From positions 1 to 23,012 of the IMG/VR virus record IMGVR_UViG_3300021389_000162: a stretch of DNA of 23,012 bases; one strand, given 5' to 3'. The position numbers and the translations under genes are program-made. Below, one piece after another: positions 1 to 7,233 of this stretch; position 1 is the first letter of the stretch; each line of letters opens with the position of its first letter. Under the pieces are notes generated by a model that saw only the letters and a list, made by a program, of their open reading frames with translations, was not told the DNA's origin and searched no databases. This stretch comes from a virus.

Positions 1-983
1 AAGACAATAAACGCTGAGAAGTCGTTATTTGTACCCCTTGCAACGTCAGCAACCACAACATATGTACCACCGTCTTTTGGTTTCTCATACATATCTAATC
101 CAGCATTTGACTGAATAGGATTGTGGAATGCCATTGTTTTAATCTTTGATGGATTAATGAGAGTGTTTGCAGAACCTAAGAACTCACAGTCAAACTCTCG
201 CCTGAACTGTTCCTCTGAGGTGTTTGCAATTGTTTCTGTTCTCCACTTATCATCTCTGCCTGGCACTTGACTCCAATGAACATCTATGATATTATAAGAG
301 TTTCTTTTATTCTCTGCATCCACCCATAACTTGTAGAAAAGATTCATACCGTTAGGTGTTGATACAATAATAACCTTTGTAGATTTACCAGATGAGATTG
401 TAGGATACACAGAACTGAAAAAGTCCTCTGCTACGTTAGTTGGAACGAATGCAAATTCGTCCAAGAATATCATGTTGTAAGAACCACCACGAACAGCAGA
501 TGAAGATGTAGAAGATGCAACCACCCTACTACCATTCTCTAAGTCTACTGAACCCTTGTTCCAAGACACCACCCCTTGTTGTAACCACTTAGGAAGATTC
601 TCATATGCAAGTTGGAGTCTACCAAGAATATCTCGTGCAGTCGCAGCTTTGTTGGCAAGGATTGCAACATTCATGTTAGGGTTGAATAGAACGTAGTGAA
701 GAATATAAGATACCATAGTCGTGGATTTACCAGACTGTCTTGGCATCTTACAGATAGTGAATCTATCGTTATGGATTGTGTCTACGATATCTTCTTGGAA
801 ATCATACATCTTGAAAGGAACAAGTCCTTCATCAAGAGATACAATTTTGATGTAGTTCTTGATGAAGTATATAGGATTTTCCATACACTTCTGATATTCC
901 AGAATTTGGTTTTTAGTCCATTCTACTGGAACATTAGATTTTTTTAGTAGAGGATTTCCAAGGTAGTGTTCATAATTTTCCAT
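1..983 (-). CDS. 17: Terminase large subunit gp17 (N-terminal part; runs off the window)
   Basis: This is the ATPase-nuclease motor that pumps DNA into the prohead. Reading leftward from the ATG at 983 gives 327 codons before the window edge. The order of motifs fits T4 gp17. A Walker A motif, PRQSGKST, lies at about residues 81-88. A Walker B with catalytic Glu, MIFLDE, lies at 171-176. The coupling motif STPNG lies at 208-212. The start of the RNase H-like nuclease domain is VVADVARGTNNDF at 309-322, where Asp313 is the likely first metal ligand. About 280 C-terminal residues are missing compared with the 610-aa T4 protein. The start follows a 15-bp gap after the 1125-aa fibre, and the ribosome site is weak. 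An ATG at 988 is in another frame. In T4 this gene directly follows gene 16; here a fibre gene separates them. The assignment is secure. Confidence 0.97.
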   Translation of the reverse strand, partial: MENYEHYLGNPLLKKSNVPVEWTKNQILEYQKCMENPIYFIKNYIKIVSLDEGLVPFKMYDFQEDIVDTIHNDRFTICKMPRQSGKSTTMVSYILHYVLFNPNMNVAILANKAATARDILGRLQLAYENLPKWLQQGVVSWNKGSVDLENGSRVVASSTSSSAVRGGSYNMIFLDEFAFVPTNVAEDFFSSVYPTISSGKSTKVIIVSTPNGMNLFYKLWVDAENKRNSYNIIDVHWSQVPGRDDKWRTETIANTSEEQFRREFDCEFLGSANTLINPSKIKTMAFHNPIQSNAGLDMYEKPKDGGTYVVVADVARGTNNDFSAFIV

Positions 984-998
984 AACATATTATTCTTG

Positions 999-3900
999 TT
1001 ATTTTGCTGAACTAAACTTATATGGATTTTCTGCCCAGGCCATGTAAATCAGATTAGTGGCTTGGTTTTGTCCAGTACCAGTTGTCCTAATTTGAAATCC
1101 GTTTTGGAAAAACTCTACACCTGTTGGAGTATCCTGAGCGTTTGCAGCAGAAGGAGTCAAGAATTTATTTCCTCTTCCATTTTGTCCAACATTACCAATA
1201 GCGTTGTCAATCATATACCAAATTACATTTGATGCTAAATTTGCTATCATAACAAGAGCAGGTTTGAAGCCAGTGTGTACAAAGGGCCCTATGGCGTTAG
1301 TGTTTCCACTATAGCGTCCAAATTTACTAAAGCCTGGAACTTCAGCCCAAATATAAGAAATAAATTCAGTACCAGCATTGTTATTATCACCGCCGGATGA
1401 CCATCCACCGAATACATTCGTGTCAATTGTATCCCAATATCCACTAGTGCTACCCTGTGTCGTACCTGTAGCGCTGTCCAGATAAATGTAATTATCTACG
1501 TTCGTTCCAGAGGATGTTTGTGCTTCATGCCAACAAACCCAACCACCAGTAGCGTCCACTTTTTTAGTTATAATAAACGCCGGCCTTACTCCTAGTCCAT
1601 GTGCTTTTGTTCGATTAGTTGTATTTCCTGTATATGATACAATAGAAAATCCAGCCTTAGTATTTGCAGTGAGTTTATTCACAGGATTATTTCCGGCAAG
1701 TGCGGCAGTAGATGCAACACCATCAATCATCACAGAACCAGAAGTTGGCACTGCACCAGCGGCAGCGACATTTGTTGCAGTCGGAGCCCCACCGGCTTTC
1801 CAGTTCCATGAAACATAATCTGATCCATTTGTATTATACCATTGAGCGGTTGAACCAGCAGCAGTCCATGTAAACCCATCACTATCAATTGATGAAAGTC
1901 TACCACCACCTGTGGTTGAATTGGCGGCCTCTCTTCTATCAGTTGCTAACCAACTGCCTGGGCCTCTAACTGAATCAAACAATGCATGATGATAGGCGGT
2001 ACTGTTAGATTTTGTCCACACTAAATCTGGCCGAAAACCGACTCCAGTAAACGCCCTATCGTTTGTATTACCGGCGCCAGACCAAGTTAATATACTGAAA
2101 TTTTTATCTGGGCCTTCATCCTTTGCAATATCCATATCTGCATCAGTGGTTAAATTTTTACTACATAGCGCAACAAATCCTGTTGGAGGCGTATAGTAAA
2201 AATCACCAACACCATTTTCATCAGCAGCATTTGCTGAACCAGTTGCTTTTGATCCATTAAAGGTAGAATCTTGTCCAAAGTTAAAATGATTTAGAGTGGT
2301 TGAAGAATTGCACATACCTATTACTATCAAATCATCAACACCATAAGTAGATGAGTCTACTGTTCCAATTTCATATGTACCGGCTGCTGGATTACCTGTA
2401 GTACCACTATCATTAGTGGATGGAGTTTTGAACCAAACCCCATTCCTAGAAAACCAAACTTTACGAGTTGCACCATCTACTGCAACACCAAGAACATTAC
2501 CTTGCGTAAGGTTAGCAACCCCCAATCCTCCAAGTCCGGCCGAAGAACCATAATCTGTTCCAGTTCCATTTACATAGACTGATCTATTATAAACAGTAAT
2601 AGTTCTACCACCACCAACATTATTAGAGGATGGGCCAGCCGTTACGGCACCAATTCCTATTGAATAGGAGGCGCCATTAATACCAGTATCATAATTAGTA
2701 AATTCAAAATAAATCTTTTTATCTTTTGGTATCTCCATTGTTGATGCCATTGGAAAGTGTGTTGAATTCCAATTATCTATTGGATCAAATTGGGTGTTTG
2801 CTTCTTTGAAGTTGCCTCTTGCGTTAGTTCCTCTTTTGCCTTTTGCTTCTAGAGATGCAAAGACATTTGTGGGTGTGGATGGTGATTGGTCTGAAGCAAC
2901 GAACACTGATGATGTGAAGTCATTCGTGTTACCACTTGTATCATCACCAAATGCAGTATCCGTTCCAAACTTTAATTGGAATCCGTTATTGCCATAAGTT
3001 CCAGAATAAGCCTTCGGCACCCATACACCATTAAAGTCCTCTGCAAAAGCAGTAGGTGAAAGCGCTTGTCCATCAATAACGTGCAAGTCTGCCATCAATC
3101 CATCAAAAGGACGATTCACACCTCCGTGTTTACCGATATATAACGTATTTCCATTTTTTGTCCATGGCCATACATCATTCTGTCCAATGGCACCTTGAGT
3201 TCCTAAAAGTCTACTACCATTTACATAAATCTGAACTTGTCTGGTAGTTGCATCACTAGAAGTAGTATCCCATCTTACCACAATATGATAAAATCCACTT
3301 GTGTCTCTGAAAGGTGCAGTTCCACTGAAAGGAGTATCGGAATACCTTCCCGAAGCAAGTGTATTAGTGCCAGTTTGAAACTGGATGTCCATGTGTCCAC
3401 TATTATCGCCGCCAGTGCCAGAATGGATAAGGTATTGATTGTCTGAAGTATCGGCATCAATTTTTCCTCTTTTTACCCACATAGACAATGTGCCTCTTGT
3501 TCCATCTGTGGCATTGGTAGACCACGTTTTGGACAAAGAAGTATTTGTTTCATTATTAAATTTCAAACTAAAGGGAATATTATATGGATATACTGGACGT
3601 AAAACTTGTAGACTAAATGCCCTAGAATTTGTTTGGTTTTCGTCATCTGTTGCAGTGATACTAAAATTTGTTGTAGTTGTATTTGCCGGCGCAGTTGGTG
3701 TTCCAGTAATTTGTCCATTAGCACTTGCTAAAGAGAGCCCAGCTGGGAGAGATCCAGTAGTTACTGAATATGCAAGAGTTCCACCATCTGGTTCTGCCGC
3801 AACAATAGTAATTGTTGGTATTGATTCCCCACCAACAACACTTCCTAAAGAACCAGCGGCAGTTGAGAACGCTGGTGTTCCATTGTATGAAATACCATTT

Positions 3901-4376
3901 GTTAGTCTTGCAGTAAGTCCGTTTGAATTTGTTATTATAATATCATAATCACCAGCGGCCTTTGCTGGTGTTGTAAATGTAATAGATGTTGTTGATACTA
4001 CTGTGATTGAAGATGCAGCTGTTCCACCAACTGTTACTGTTGCACCAGACTGAAAGTTTGAACCAGTAACAGTAATCGTTTCTCCACCAGCAGGATCAGC
4101 AGCAGTTGTAGAACCAGAGTATGCCAAACTTGTAATTGTTGGGGGGGAATCAATGGCCTGCCATGCACCACCAGCATATTGTTCTAGTCTTGCAAAATCT
4201 GTATTGTATCTTAATTGTCCGTTCGCTGCACTGCCCGGCCGTTGTGCAGTTGTACCTACTGGAACATGAACATATTGTACGCCTGGCAGTCCTAAACCAC
4301 CGGCAGTATCATCCAGTTTCGCTGTAGTAATTGCATCAGCACCAATTGCCGTTTGTTTAATTCTTGTTAATGGCAT
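999..4376 (-). CDS. Giant multidomain tail fibre/adhesin, 1125 aa, inserted between gp16 and gp17
   Basis: Probable virion adhesin. Residues 1-75 form a short attachment-like segment (MPLTRIKQTAIGADAITTAKL). An IPT/TIG-like Ig domain spans about 78-165 and includes GGETITVTGSNFQSGATVTV. A putative-Ig (He_PIG-like) domain spans about 167-258 and includes GSLPAGLSL and GTPTAP. A LamG/concanavalin-like lectin domain spans about 268-470, with SMWVKRG, YHIVVRWD, QIYVNG and MADLHVIDGQAL. A SPRY-like domain spans about 520-735 with VLGVAVDGATRKVWFSRNG. Three related C-terminal modules (about 757-860, 905-1010 and 1015-1125) share the pattern YTGN..R...GLGF.PDLVW.K and SDGF...W.WKAGG; these look like the phage DUF7483 type. 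It is a paralogue of the 1098-aa protein at 13623-16919. It starts 2 bp after the gp16 stop, with AAAGGA at the end of gp16 as ribosome site. Domain names are from pattern recognition, not a search. Confidence 0.85.
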   Translation of the reverse strand: MPLTRIKQTAIGADAITTAKLDDTAGGLGLPGVQYVHVPVGTTAQRPGSAANGQLRYNTDFARLEQYAGGAWQAIDSPPTITSLAYSGSTTAADPAGGETITVTGSNFQSGATVTVGGTAASSITVVSTTSITFTTPAKAAGDYDIIITNSNGLTARLTNGISYNGTPAFSTAAGSLGSVVGGESIPTITIVAAEPDGGTLAYSVTTGSLPAGLSLASANGQITGTPTAPANTTTTNFSITATDDENQTNSRAFSLQVLRPVYPYNIPFSLKFNNETNTSLSKTWSTNATDGTRGTLSMWVKRGKIDADTSDNQYLIHSGTGGDNSGHMDIQFQTGTNTLASGRYSDTPFSGTAPFRDTSGFYHIVVRWDTTSSDATTRQVQIYVNGSRLLGTQGAIGQNDVWPWTKNGNTLYIGKHGGVNRPFDGLMADLHVIDGQALSPTAFAEDFNGVWVPKAYSGTYGNNGFQLKFGTDTAFGDDTSGNTNDFTSSVFVASDQSPSTPTNVFASLEAKGKRGTNARGNFKEANTQFDPIDNWNSTHFPMASTMEIPKDKKIYFEFTNYDTGINGASYSIGIGAVTAGPSSNNVGGGRTITVYNRSVYVNGTGTDYGSSAGLGGLGVANLTQGNVLGVAVDGATRKVWFSRNGVWFKTPSTNDSGTTGNPAAGTYEIGTVDSSTYGVDDLIVIGMCNSSTTLNHFNFGQDSTFNGSKATGSANAADENGVGDFYYTPPTGFVALCSKNLTTDADMDIAKDEGPDKNFSILTWSGAGNTNDRAFTGVGFRPDLVWTKSNSTAYHHALFDSVRGPGSWLATDRREAANSTTGGGRLSSIDSDGFTWTAAGSTAQWYNTNGSDYVSWNWKAGGAPTATNVAAAGAVPTSGSVMIDGVASTAALAGNNPVNKLTANTKAGFSIVSYTGNTTNRTKAHGLGVRPAFIITKKVDATGGWVCWHEAQTSSGTNVDNYIYLDSATGTTQGSTSGYWDTIDTNVFGGWSSGGDNNNAGTEFISYIWAEVPGFSKFGRYSGNTNAIGPFVHTGFKPALVMIANLASNVIWYMIDNAIGNVGQNGRGNKFLTPSAANAQDTPTGVEFFQNGFQIRTTGTGQNQATNLIYMAWAENPYKFSSAK
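3961..3988. repeat. 28-bp identity between the two giant fibres (copy 1)
   Basis: These 28 bases, within the IPT/TIG-coding part of the 1125-aa fibre, are identical to 16510-16537 in the 1098-aa fibre. The surrounding sequence is also similar. It shows that the two genes share a fairly recent common segment or exchange DNA. Confidence 0.85.
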
Positions 4377-4378
4377 AT

Positions 4379-4795
4379 CTATTTTCCTTTTAACATTTTT
4401 TGCAGTTCGGCAGTACTTCCTACAAACAATGCATTCGTTACATTTTGTGGTGCAGAGTTAGGAACTTCTTTAAGTTTCTTCATCTTAGTCTGCAAGTCTC
4501 CAAGTTTTTCTGTTACTTCTGCAACCTGTTTTATTAAGTTTCCGGCCACCTCATAACTACGAGGATGTTCTGATTCTCTTGCAAGGTCTAGGATACCATC
4601 AATCGCATCCTGTCCTCTCTCAATTAGATTATAAAAGTTTTCTCTCTGATATTTATAATCATTATCTATATCTACATCAGTACCAGTTGTTGTCGGAACA
4701 AGAACTGGTTTAGTTGGTGTTACATCTTTAGTTGTTGTTTCCACCACATCTGTAATACCAAGAACATTATCTAGAATATCTGTCTGATTAGACAT
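4379..4795 (-). CDS. 16: Terminase small subunit gp16
   Basis: This is the small terminase, which forms a ring that recognises DNA and regulates gp17 ATPase during packaging. The 138-aa protein keeps the layout of T4 gp16 (164 aa). It has an acidic N-terminal arm, then a segment DIDNDYKYQRENF (about residues 43-55) matching T4 DLEDDYGVVRRN. A helical core with SEHPRSYEVAGNLIKQVAE (about 74-92) follows, matching T4 ADSPRHVEVFATLMGQM, and then a coiled-coil-like stretch with LQTKMKKLKEV. The start is taken at 4795 (MSNQTDIL). A longer frame to 4831 would overlap the upstream gene and adds MMLNGQLNHRYE, which looks like read-through of the neighbour's end. The gene is flanked upstream by a chaperone-like gene and downstream, after 2 bp, by the 1125-aa fibre, unlike T4, where 15 and 17 are its neighbours. 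Confidence 0.93.
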   Translation of the reverse strand: MSNQTDILDNVLGITDVVETTTKDVTPTKPVLVPTTTGTDVDIDNDYKYQRENFYNLIERGQDAIDGILDLARESEHPRSYEVAGNLIKQVAEVTEKLGDLQTKMKKLKEVPNSAPQNVTNALFVGSTAELQKMLKGK

Positions 4796-4802
4796 TTCAT
4801 AC

Positions 4803-5192
4803 CTATGGTTTAGTTGGCCATTCAACATCATCTAGAGAACTGTAGTCCTCTGTAATGTCACGAAGGGCTTGTCTGTAAGCAGTTTGTGCATCTGTCATAG
4901 TCAAGTCTGAACTTGCCCACCAATCAGTTGCAGCAATCAATCTGTCTCGTTCTGCACGAAGTTCTTTCATTGGTTCTGCCGCAGTAAGTTCATTCATCTT
5001 TTCTTCTACTGCATCCCATGTCAAACCCTCAGGCCAGTCGGTAGAGTTGTCTGACTCGATTGCAGTGTTATTTCCAGTTGTTCCGATAACTTTTCTGAAC
5101 ATTGATGCAAACTCATCAGCGTTTGTTGGGTTTCCTCTGAGAACCCATTCTGTAATTCCTAATTCTTGTAGTGCGTCTGATACGTTTGCCAT
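4803..5192 (-). CDS. Tail-assembly-chaperone-like protein, copy 3 (Phage_tail_APC type), 129 aa
   Basis: The C-terminal half carries the pattern of the phage tail assembly chaperone-like family (Pfam Phage_tail_APC by recognition): LRAERDRLIAATDWWAS at about residues 78-94, AYRQALRDI at 105-113 and DDVEWPTKP at the end. The N-terminal part (SDALQELGITEWVLRG and a D/E/N-rich linker) differs from the two other copies in the window (18347-18700 and 20706-21083). The other copies sit between two fibre genes; this one sits between a C1q-like gene and gp16. Such small proteins usually accompany tail fibre genes, and a role in fibre folding or attachment is an inference. The ribosome site GGATAA overlaps the stop codon of the gene before it. 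It lies within a 19-bp sequence repeated at 6662-6680. Confidence 0.8.
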   Translation of the reverse strand: MANVSDALQELGITEWVLRGNPTNADEFASMFRKVIGTTGNNTAIESDNSTDWPEGLTWDAVEEKMNELTAAEPMKELRAERDRLIAATDWWASSDLTMTDAQTAYRQALRDITEDYSSLDDVEWPTKP

Positions 5193-5204
5193 TTTCTTTT
5201 ATCC
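5186..5204. repeat. 19-bp direct repeat at a ribosome-binding junction (copy 1)
   Basis: Identical to 6662-6680. On the coding strand it holds the GGATAA stop/ribosome site of one gene and the ATGGCAA start of the next. In both places it follows a C1q-like gene, which suggests copied gene boundaries. Confidence 0.8.
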
Positions 5205-5756
5205 TATTAAAACACCAGATAAACCAGTTTGGTCTGTCATTGCAGTCACAGATTGGTTAGCGGAAGCATAAAGTTCAATTTCTTGCCCTGCTGTTAAATA
5301 TGCAACATCACACCCATTCACTCCATCGTAGTCTGGGTAGCTGGCTCCATCATTGTGACTACCAACCCAATACAAATCATTTTGAGCAGTTCCATCCACA
5401 AAAAGAAGTAACTCAACAATTCGTGAGGGGGTGTTGTTATTGTAAAAACCAACCTGTGCATTTAGTTGCCACAACCCAGTTATTGGAACGACATACTTGT
5501 TATTAGTATTGTCGAAGCCACCACCTCTGTTTGTTCCTGTTGTTGTTTTGTAATTTGCGTTAGAAGCACCGTAGTCACTCCGAATAGGCATTTTTGTTTG
5601 TGAACCAAAAGCAGTAGCAGTGGTTATCCTTGACTTAAATCGAGGCACTTCTGGCATCAACACACGCCCACTGCTATCAATCGTCATTGCAGTCTGATTA
5701 CCACCAGCGTCTTTGATTGTACCAATCTGGGCAGTTGTTGTAATTAAAGTACTCAT
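5199..5756 (-). CDS. C1q-like fibre/adhesin protein, 185 aa
   Basis: The N-terminal module (MSTLITTTAQIGTIKDAGG, then AMTIDSSGRVLMPEVPRF) is shared with the protein at 6675-7202. The rest is beta-rich and looks like a C1q/TNF-type jelly roll: NKYVVPITGLWQLNAQVGF, IVELLLFVDG, CDVAYLTAGQEIELYA and a final strand LSGVLIG. This fold is frequent in trimeric phage receptor-binding tips. The start is set at 5756, where the ATG forms an ATGA overlap with the stop of the upstream gene. An in-frame ATG at 5771 would add five residues (MGDCT) inside that gene and has less support. Function as a receptor-binding or capsid-decorating protein is inferred. Confidence 0.75.
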   Translation of the reverse strand: MSTLITTTAQIGTIKDAGGNQTAMTIDSSGRVLMPEVPRFKSRITTATAFGSQTKMPIRSDYGASNANYKTTTGTNRGGGFDNTNNKYVVPITGLWQLNAQVGFYNNNTPSRIVELLLFVDGTAQNDLYWVGSHNDGASYPDYDGVNGCDVAYLTAGQEIELYASANQSVTAMTDQTGLSGVLIG

Positions 5757-6310
5757 TGTGCAATCTCCCAAATTGTCATTGAAGATGCACCAGATAATTG
5801 GTTTGCATCATTGTAAATACCTACACGATTATAATAAAAATATCTTGTTGCCGTTCTCATAGGTGAAACATAAATTCTATATTCTTGTGCAGTTGATGTA
5901 TCTCCACCATGTGTGTATAAAAATCTTGAAGAAACAGTTTGTAAATGGTGTCCAACATTACCACCAGATGACCTATCTACTGAAAATCCAAACATACAAC
6001 CAGTGCCAGGCGAACCAGCAGTATGTGTTGCACCAGTAACTTCTGAAGTACCTTTATATAATTTGAATCCTACATAAGCATCATCATTGTGAGCACCAGA
6101 AATTGTACACTCAATTAAAAACTTTGAACCAGCAACTTTAGGTGTTATTGAAGTGTTTAAGTGTGTAATATTAGTAAATGCAGTTGCACTATAAGTATCT
6201 TCATTTGTGTTGTCGTAGTTTTGAACAACTTGCACCACATGGCCTGGGATTTTAATTGCACTTGAACTAGTTGCCCCTACGATATTATCTACTGTTAATG
6301 TTGATGCCAT
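5753..6310 (-). CDS. Putative virion structural/fibre protein, 185 aa
   Basis: The protein begins MASTLTVDNIVGATSSSAIK, an N-terminal style common in small structural proteins of marine T4-like phages. It continues with a beta-rich domain (GHVVQVVQNY, SKFLIECTISGAH, YVGFKLYKG, MTIWEIAQ at the end). The pattern of PGHVVQV at the front and MTIWEI at the back is typical of a family of phage receptor-type heads in which a hydrophobic last strand closes the domain. It is translationally coupled by ATGA to the C1q-like gene that follows. The start at 6310 has GGGGATAAAGA directly upstream. The exact function is not known; there are no catalytic motifs. Confidence 0.7.
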   Translation of the reverse strand: MASTLTVDNIVGATSSSAIKIPGHVVQVVQNYDNTNEDTYSATAFTNITHLNTSITPKVAGSKFLIECTISGAHNDDAYVGFKLYKGTSEVTGATHTAGSPGTGCMFGFSVDRSSGGNVGHHLQTVSSRFLYTHGGDTSTAQEYRIYVSPMRTATRYFYYNRVGIYNDANQLSGASSMTIWEIAQ

Positions 6311-6320
6311 TCTTTATCCC

Positions 6321-6668
6321 CTATATGATTGTCAAGTTACCACTAACAGTGAGTGTTACTGAAGATGCGATTGTCAACGGGCCTGCAGCCAAAGCATTGT
6401 CTGTTGAGGCGATTGTAACATTAGTGTCTAGTTGTTGTTCGTGAACTCTGAAAATATCTTTTTTACCGTTTGTTGTGTCACCACGAAGAGCGCCTGATGC
6501 GTTATCTCCTTGGAATGCACCAACACCCAAAGTAACAGCACTGTTAATTTTTGCAGCGGTTACTGCACCGTCTTGGATTTCAGAAGTTGTGATTGCGTTT
6601 GCAGCAATATCCTCTGCGAGAATAACGTCAACTCCGATTGCTCTTGTTCCGATTTTTCTAATTGCCAT
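6321..6668 (-). CDS. Small fibre-like structural protein, 115 aa
   Basis: The N-terminal half is a low-complexity fibre segment (MAIRKIGTRAIGVDVILAED, then ITTSEIQDGAVTAAKINSAV) of the kind seen at the front of many marine phage fibres; the large fibres at 999 and 13623 start in a similar way (MPLTRIK and MAISRIK). The C-terminal half (KKDIFRVHEQQLDTNVTIAS, then AGPLTIASSVTLTVSGNLTI) resembles a beta-helical or beta-solenoid cap common in cyanophage structural proteins. It follows the 6675 gene by 6 bp, with ribosome site GGGATAAAAGAAA. It probably acts as a thin spacer or decoration protein, which is an inference. Confidence 0.7.
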   Translation of the reverse strand: MAIRKIGTRAIGVDVILAEDIAANAITTSEIQDGAVTAAKINSAVTLGVGAFQGDNASGALRGDTTNGKKDIFRVHEQQLDTNVTIASTDNALAAGPLTIASSVTLTVSGNLTII

Positions 6669-6680
6669 TTTCTTTTATCC
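6662..6680. repeat. 19-bp direct repeat at a ribosome-binding junction (copy 2)
   Basis: Identical to 5186-5204. It links the C1q-like gene at 6675 to the small fibre gene at 6321 in the same way that copy 1 links the other C1q-like gene to the chaperone-like gene. Confidence 0.8.
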
Positions 6681-7202
6681 CACCAAATATCCTTGAAACT
6701 GTGCTGCTCTTGCTAGGTCACCAGAACCACCCCAAACATAATTATTACTGCCTGGCACATCAACCTTAATAACATCACCTGCTACCAACACTAATAGTTG
6801 CGTATTATCAAATCTATTGTAGTCAGCGGCGGCTGCATAACCATATATTTTATGACCTGTTTCACTACCATTTTTGTTCAGTGCAATATAAAAACCACCA
6901 ACTGCATTGTTCTGGGCAGAGTTACTAGTGAAACCCATGACACTGAAAGAGTACACTCCTGCTACTGGTGCAACAAACCCACCATCATTCGCACCAGATG
7001 TAGCAAAGTCACTTCCAATATCAAAAATAACGGTAGTATCAGAACCAGCGAAGAGATTGCTACCTCTATACGAAGAACTCCTTGCATTTCTTACAGCAAA
7101 TGCTGGTTTTGTTGGTTGAAGAACACGACCACTGCTATCCATAGTCAGCGCACTAGTGCCGCCAGTGTGTTGTATCTCATTTACTTTTAGAATGCTTGCC
7201 AT
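6675..7202 (-). CDS. C1q-like fibre/adhesin protein, 175 aa
   Basis: The N-terminal module MASILKVNEIQHTGGTSAL, followed by TMDSSGRVLQPTKPAF, matches the protein at 5199-5756 in its DSSGRVL.P..P.F segment. The remainder reads as a C1q-like jelly roll: NDGGFVAPVAGVYSFSVMGF (about residues 75-94), GGFYIALNKNG, QLLVLVAGDVIKVDV and the closing strand AAQFQGYLVG. It is the first gene of the block inserted between gp15 and gp16 and has its own late-promoter box at 7226-7233. The ribosome site is AGGAAAA. A host-recognition or virion-surface role is inferred from fold resemblance; no search was run. Confidence 0.78.
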   Translation of the reverse strand: MASILKVNEIQHTGGTSALTMDSSGRVLQPTKPAFAVRNARSSSYRGSNLFAGSDTTVIFDIGSDFATSGANDGGFVAPVAGVYSFSVMGFTSNSAQNNAVGGFYIALNKNGSETGHKIYGYAAAADYNRFDNTQLLVLVAGDVIKVDVPGSNNYVWGGSGDLARAAQFQGYLVG

Positions 7203-7225
7203 ATCGTTTTCCTAAATCTTTATAC

Positions 7226-7233
7226 TATTTATA
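7226..7233 (-). promoter_or_regulatory. T4-type late promoter box TATAAATA before the 6675 gene
   Basis: The minus strand reads TATAAATA, an exact match to the T4 late promoter -10 element used by the gp55 sigma factor. It ends 24 bp before the ATG at 7202. The TAA stop of gp15 lies inside the box. It would start a new transcript covering the genes inserted between gp15 and gp16. Confidence 0.7.

Noticed and set aside
3439-3948. Long plus-strand open frames, such as this one of 169 aa and others at 696-947, 6798-7190 and 12239-12673
   Set aside because: All lie opposite well-supported minus-strand genes, have no recognisable domains, and reflect the low stop content of the antisense of repetitive fibre genes.
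4796-4831. Longer start of gp16 at 4831
   Set aside because: It overlaps the end of the chaperone-like gene, lacks a ribosome site, and adds residues not expected at the gp16 front; 4795 is better.
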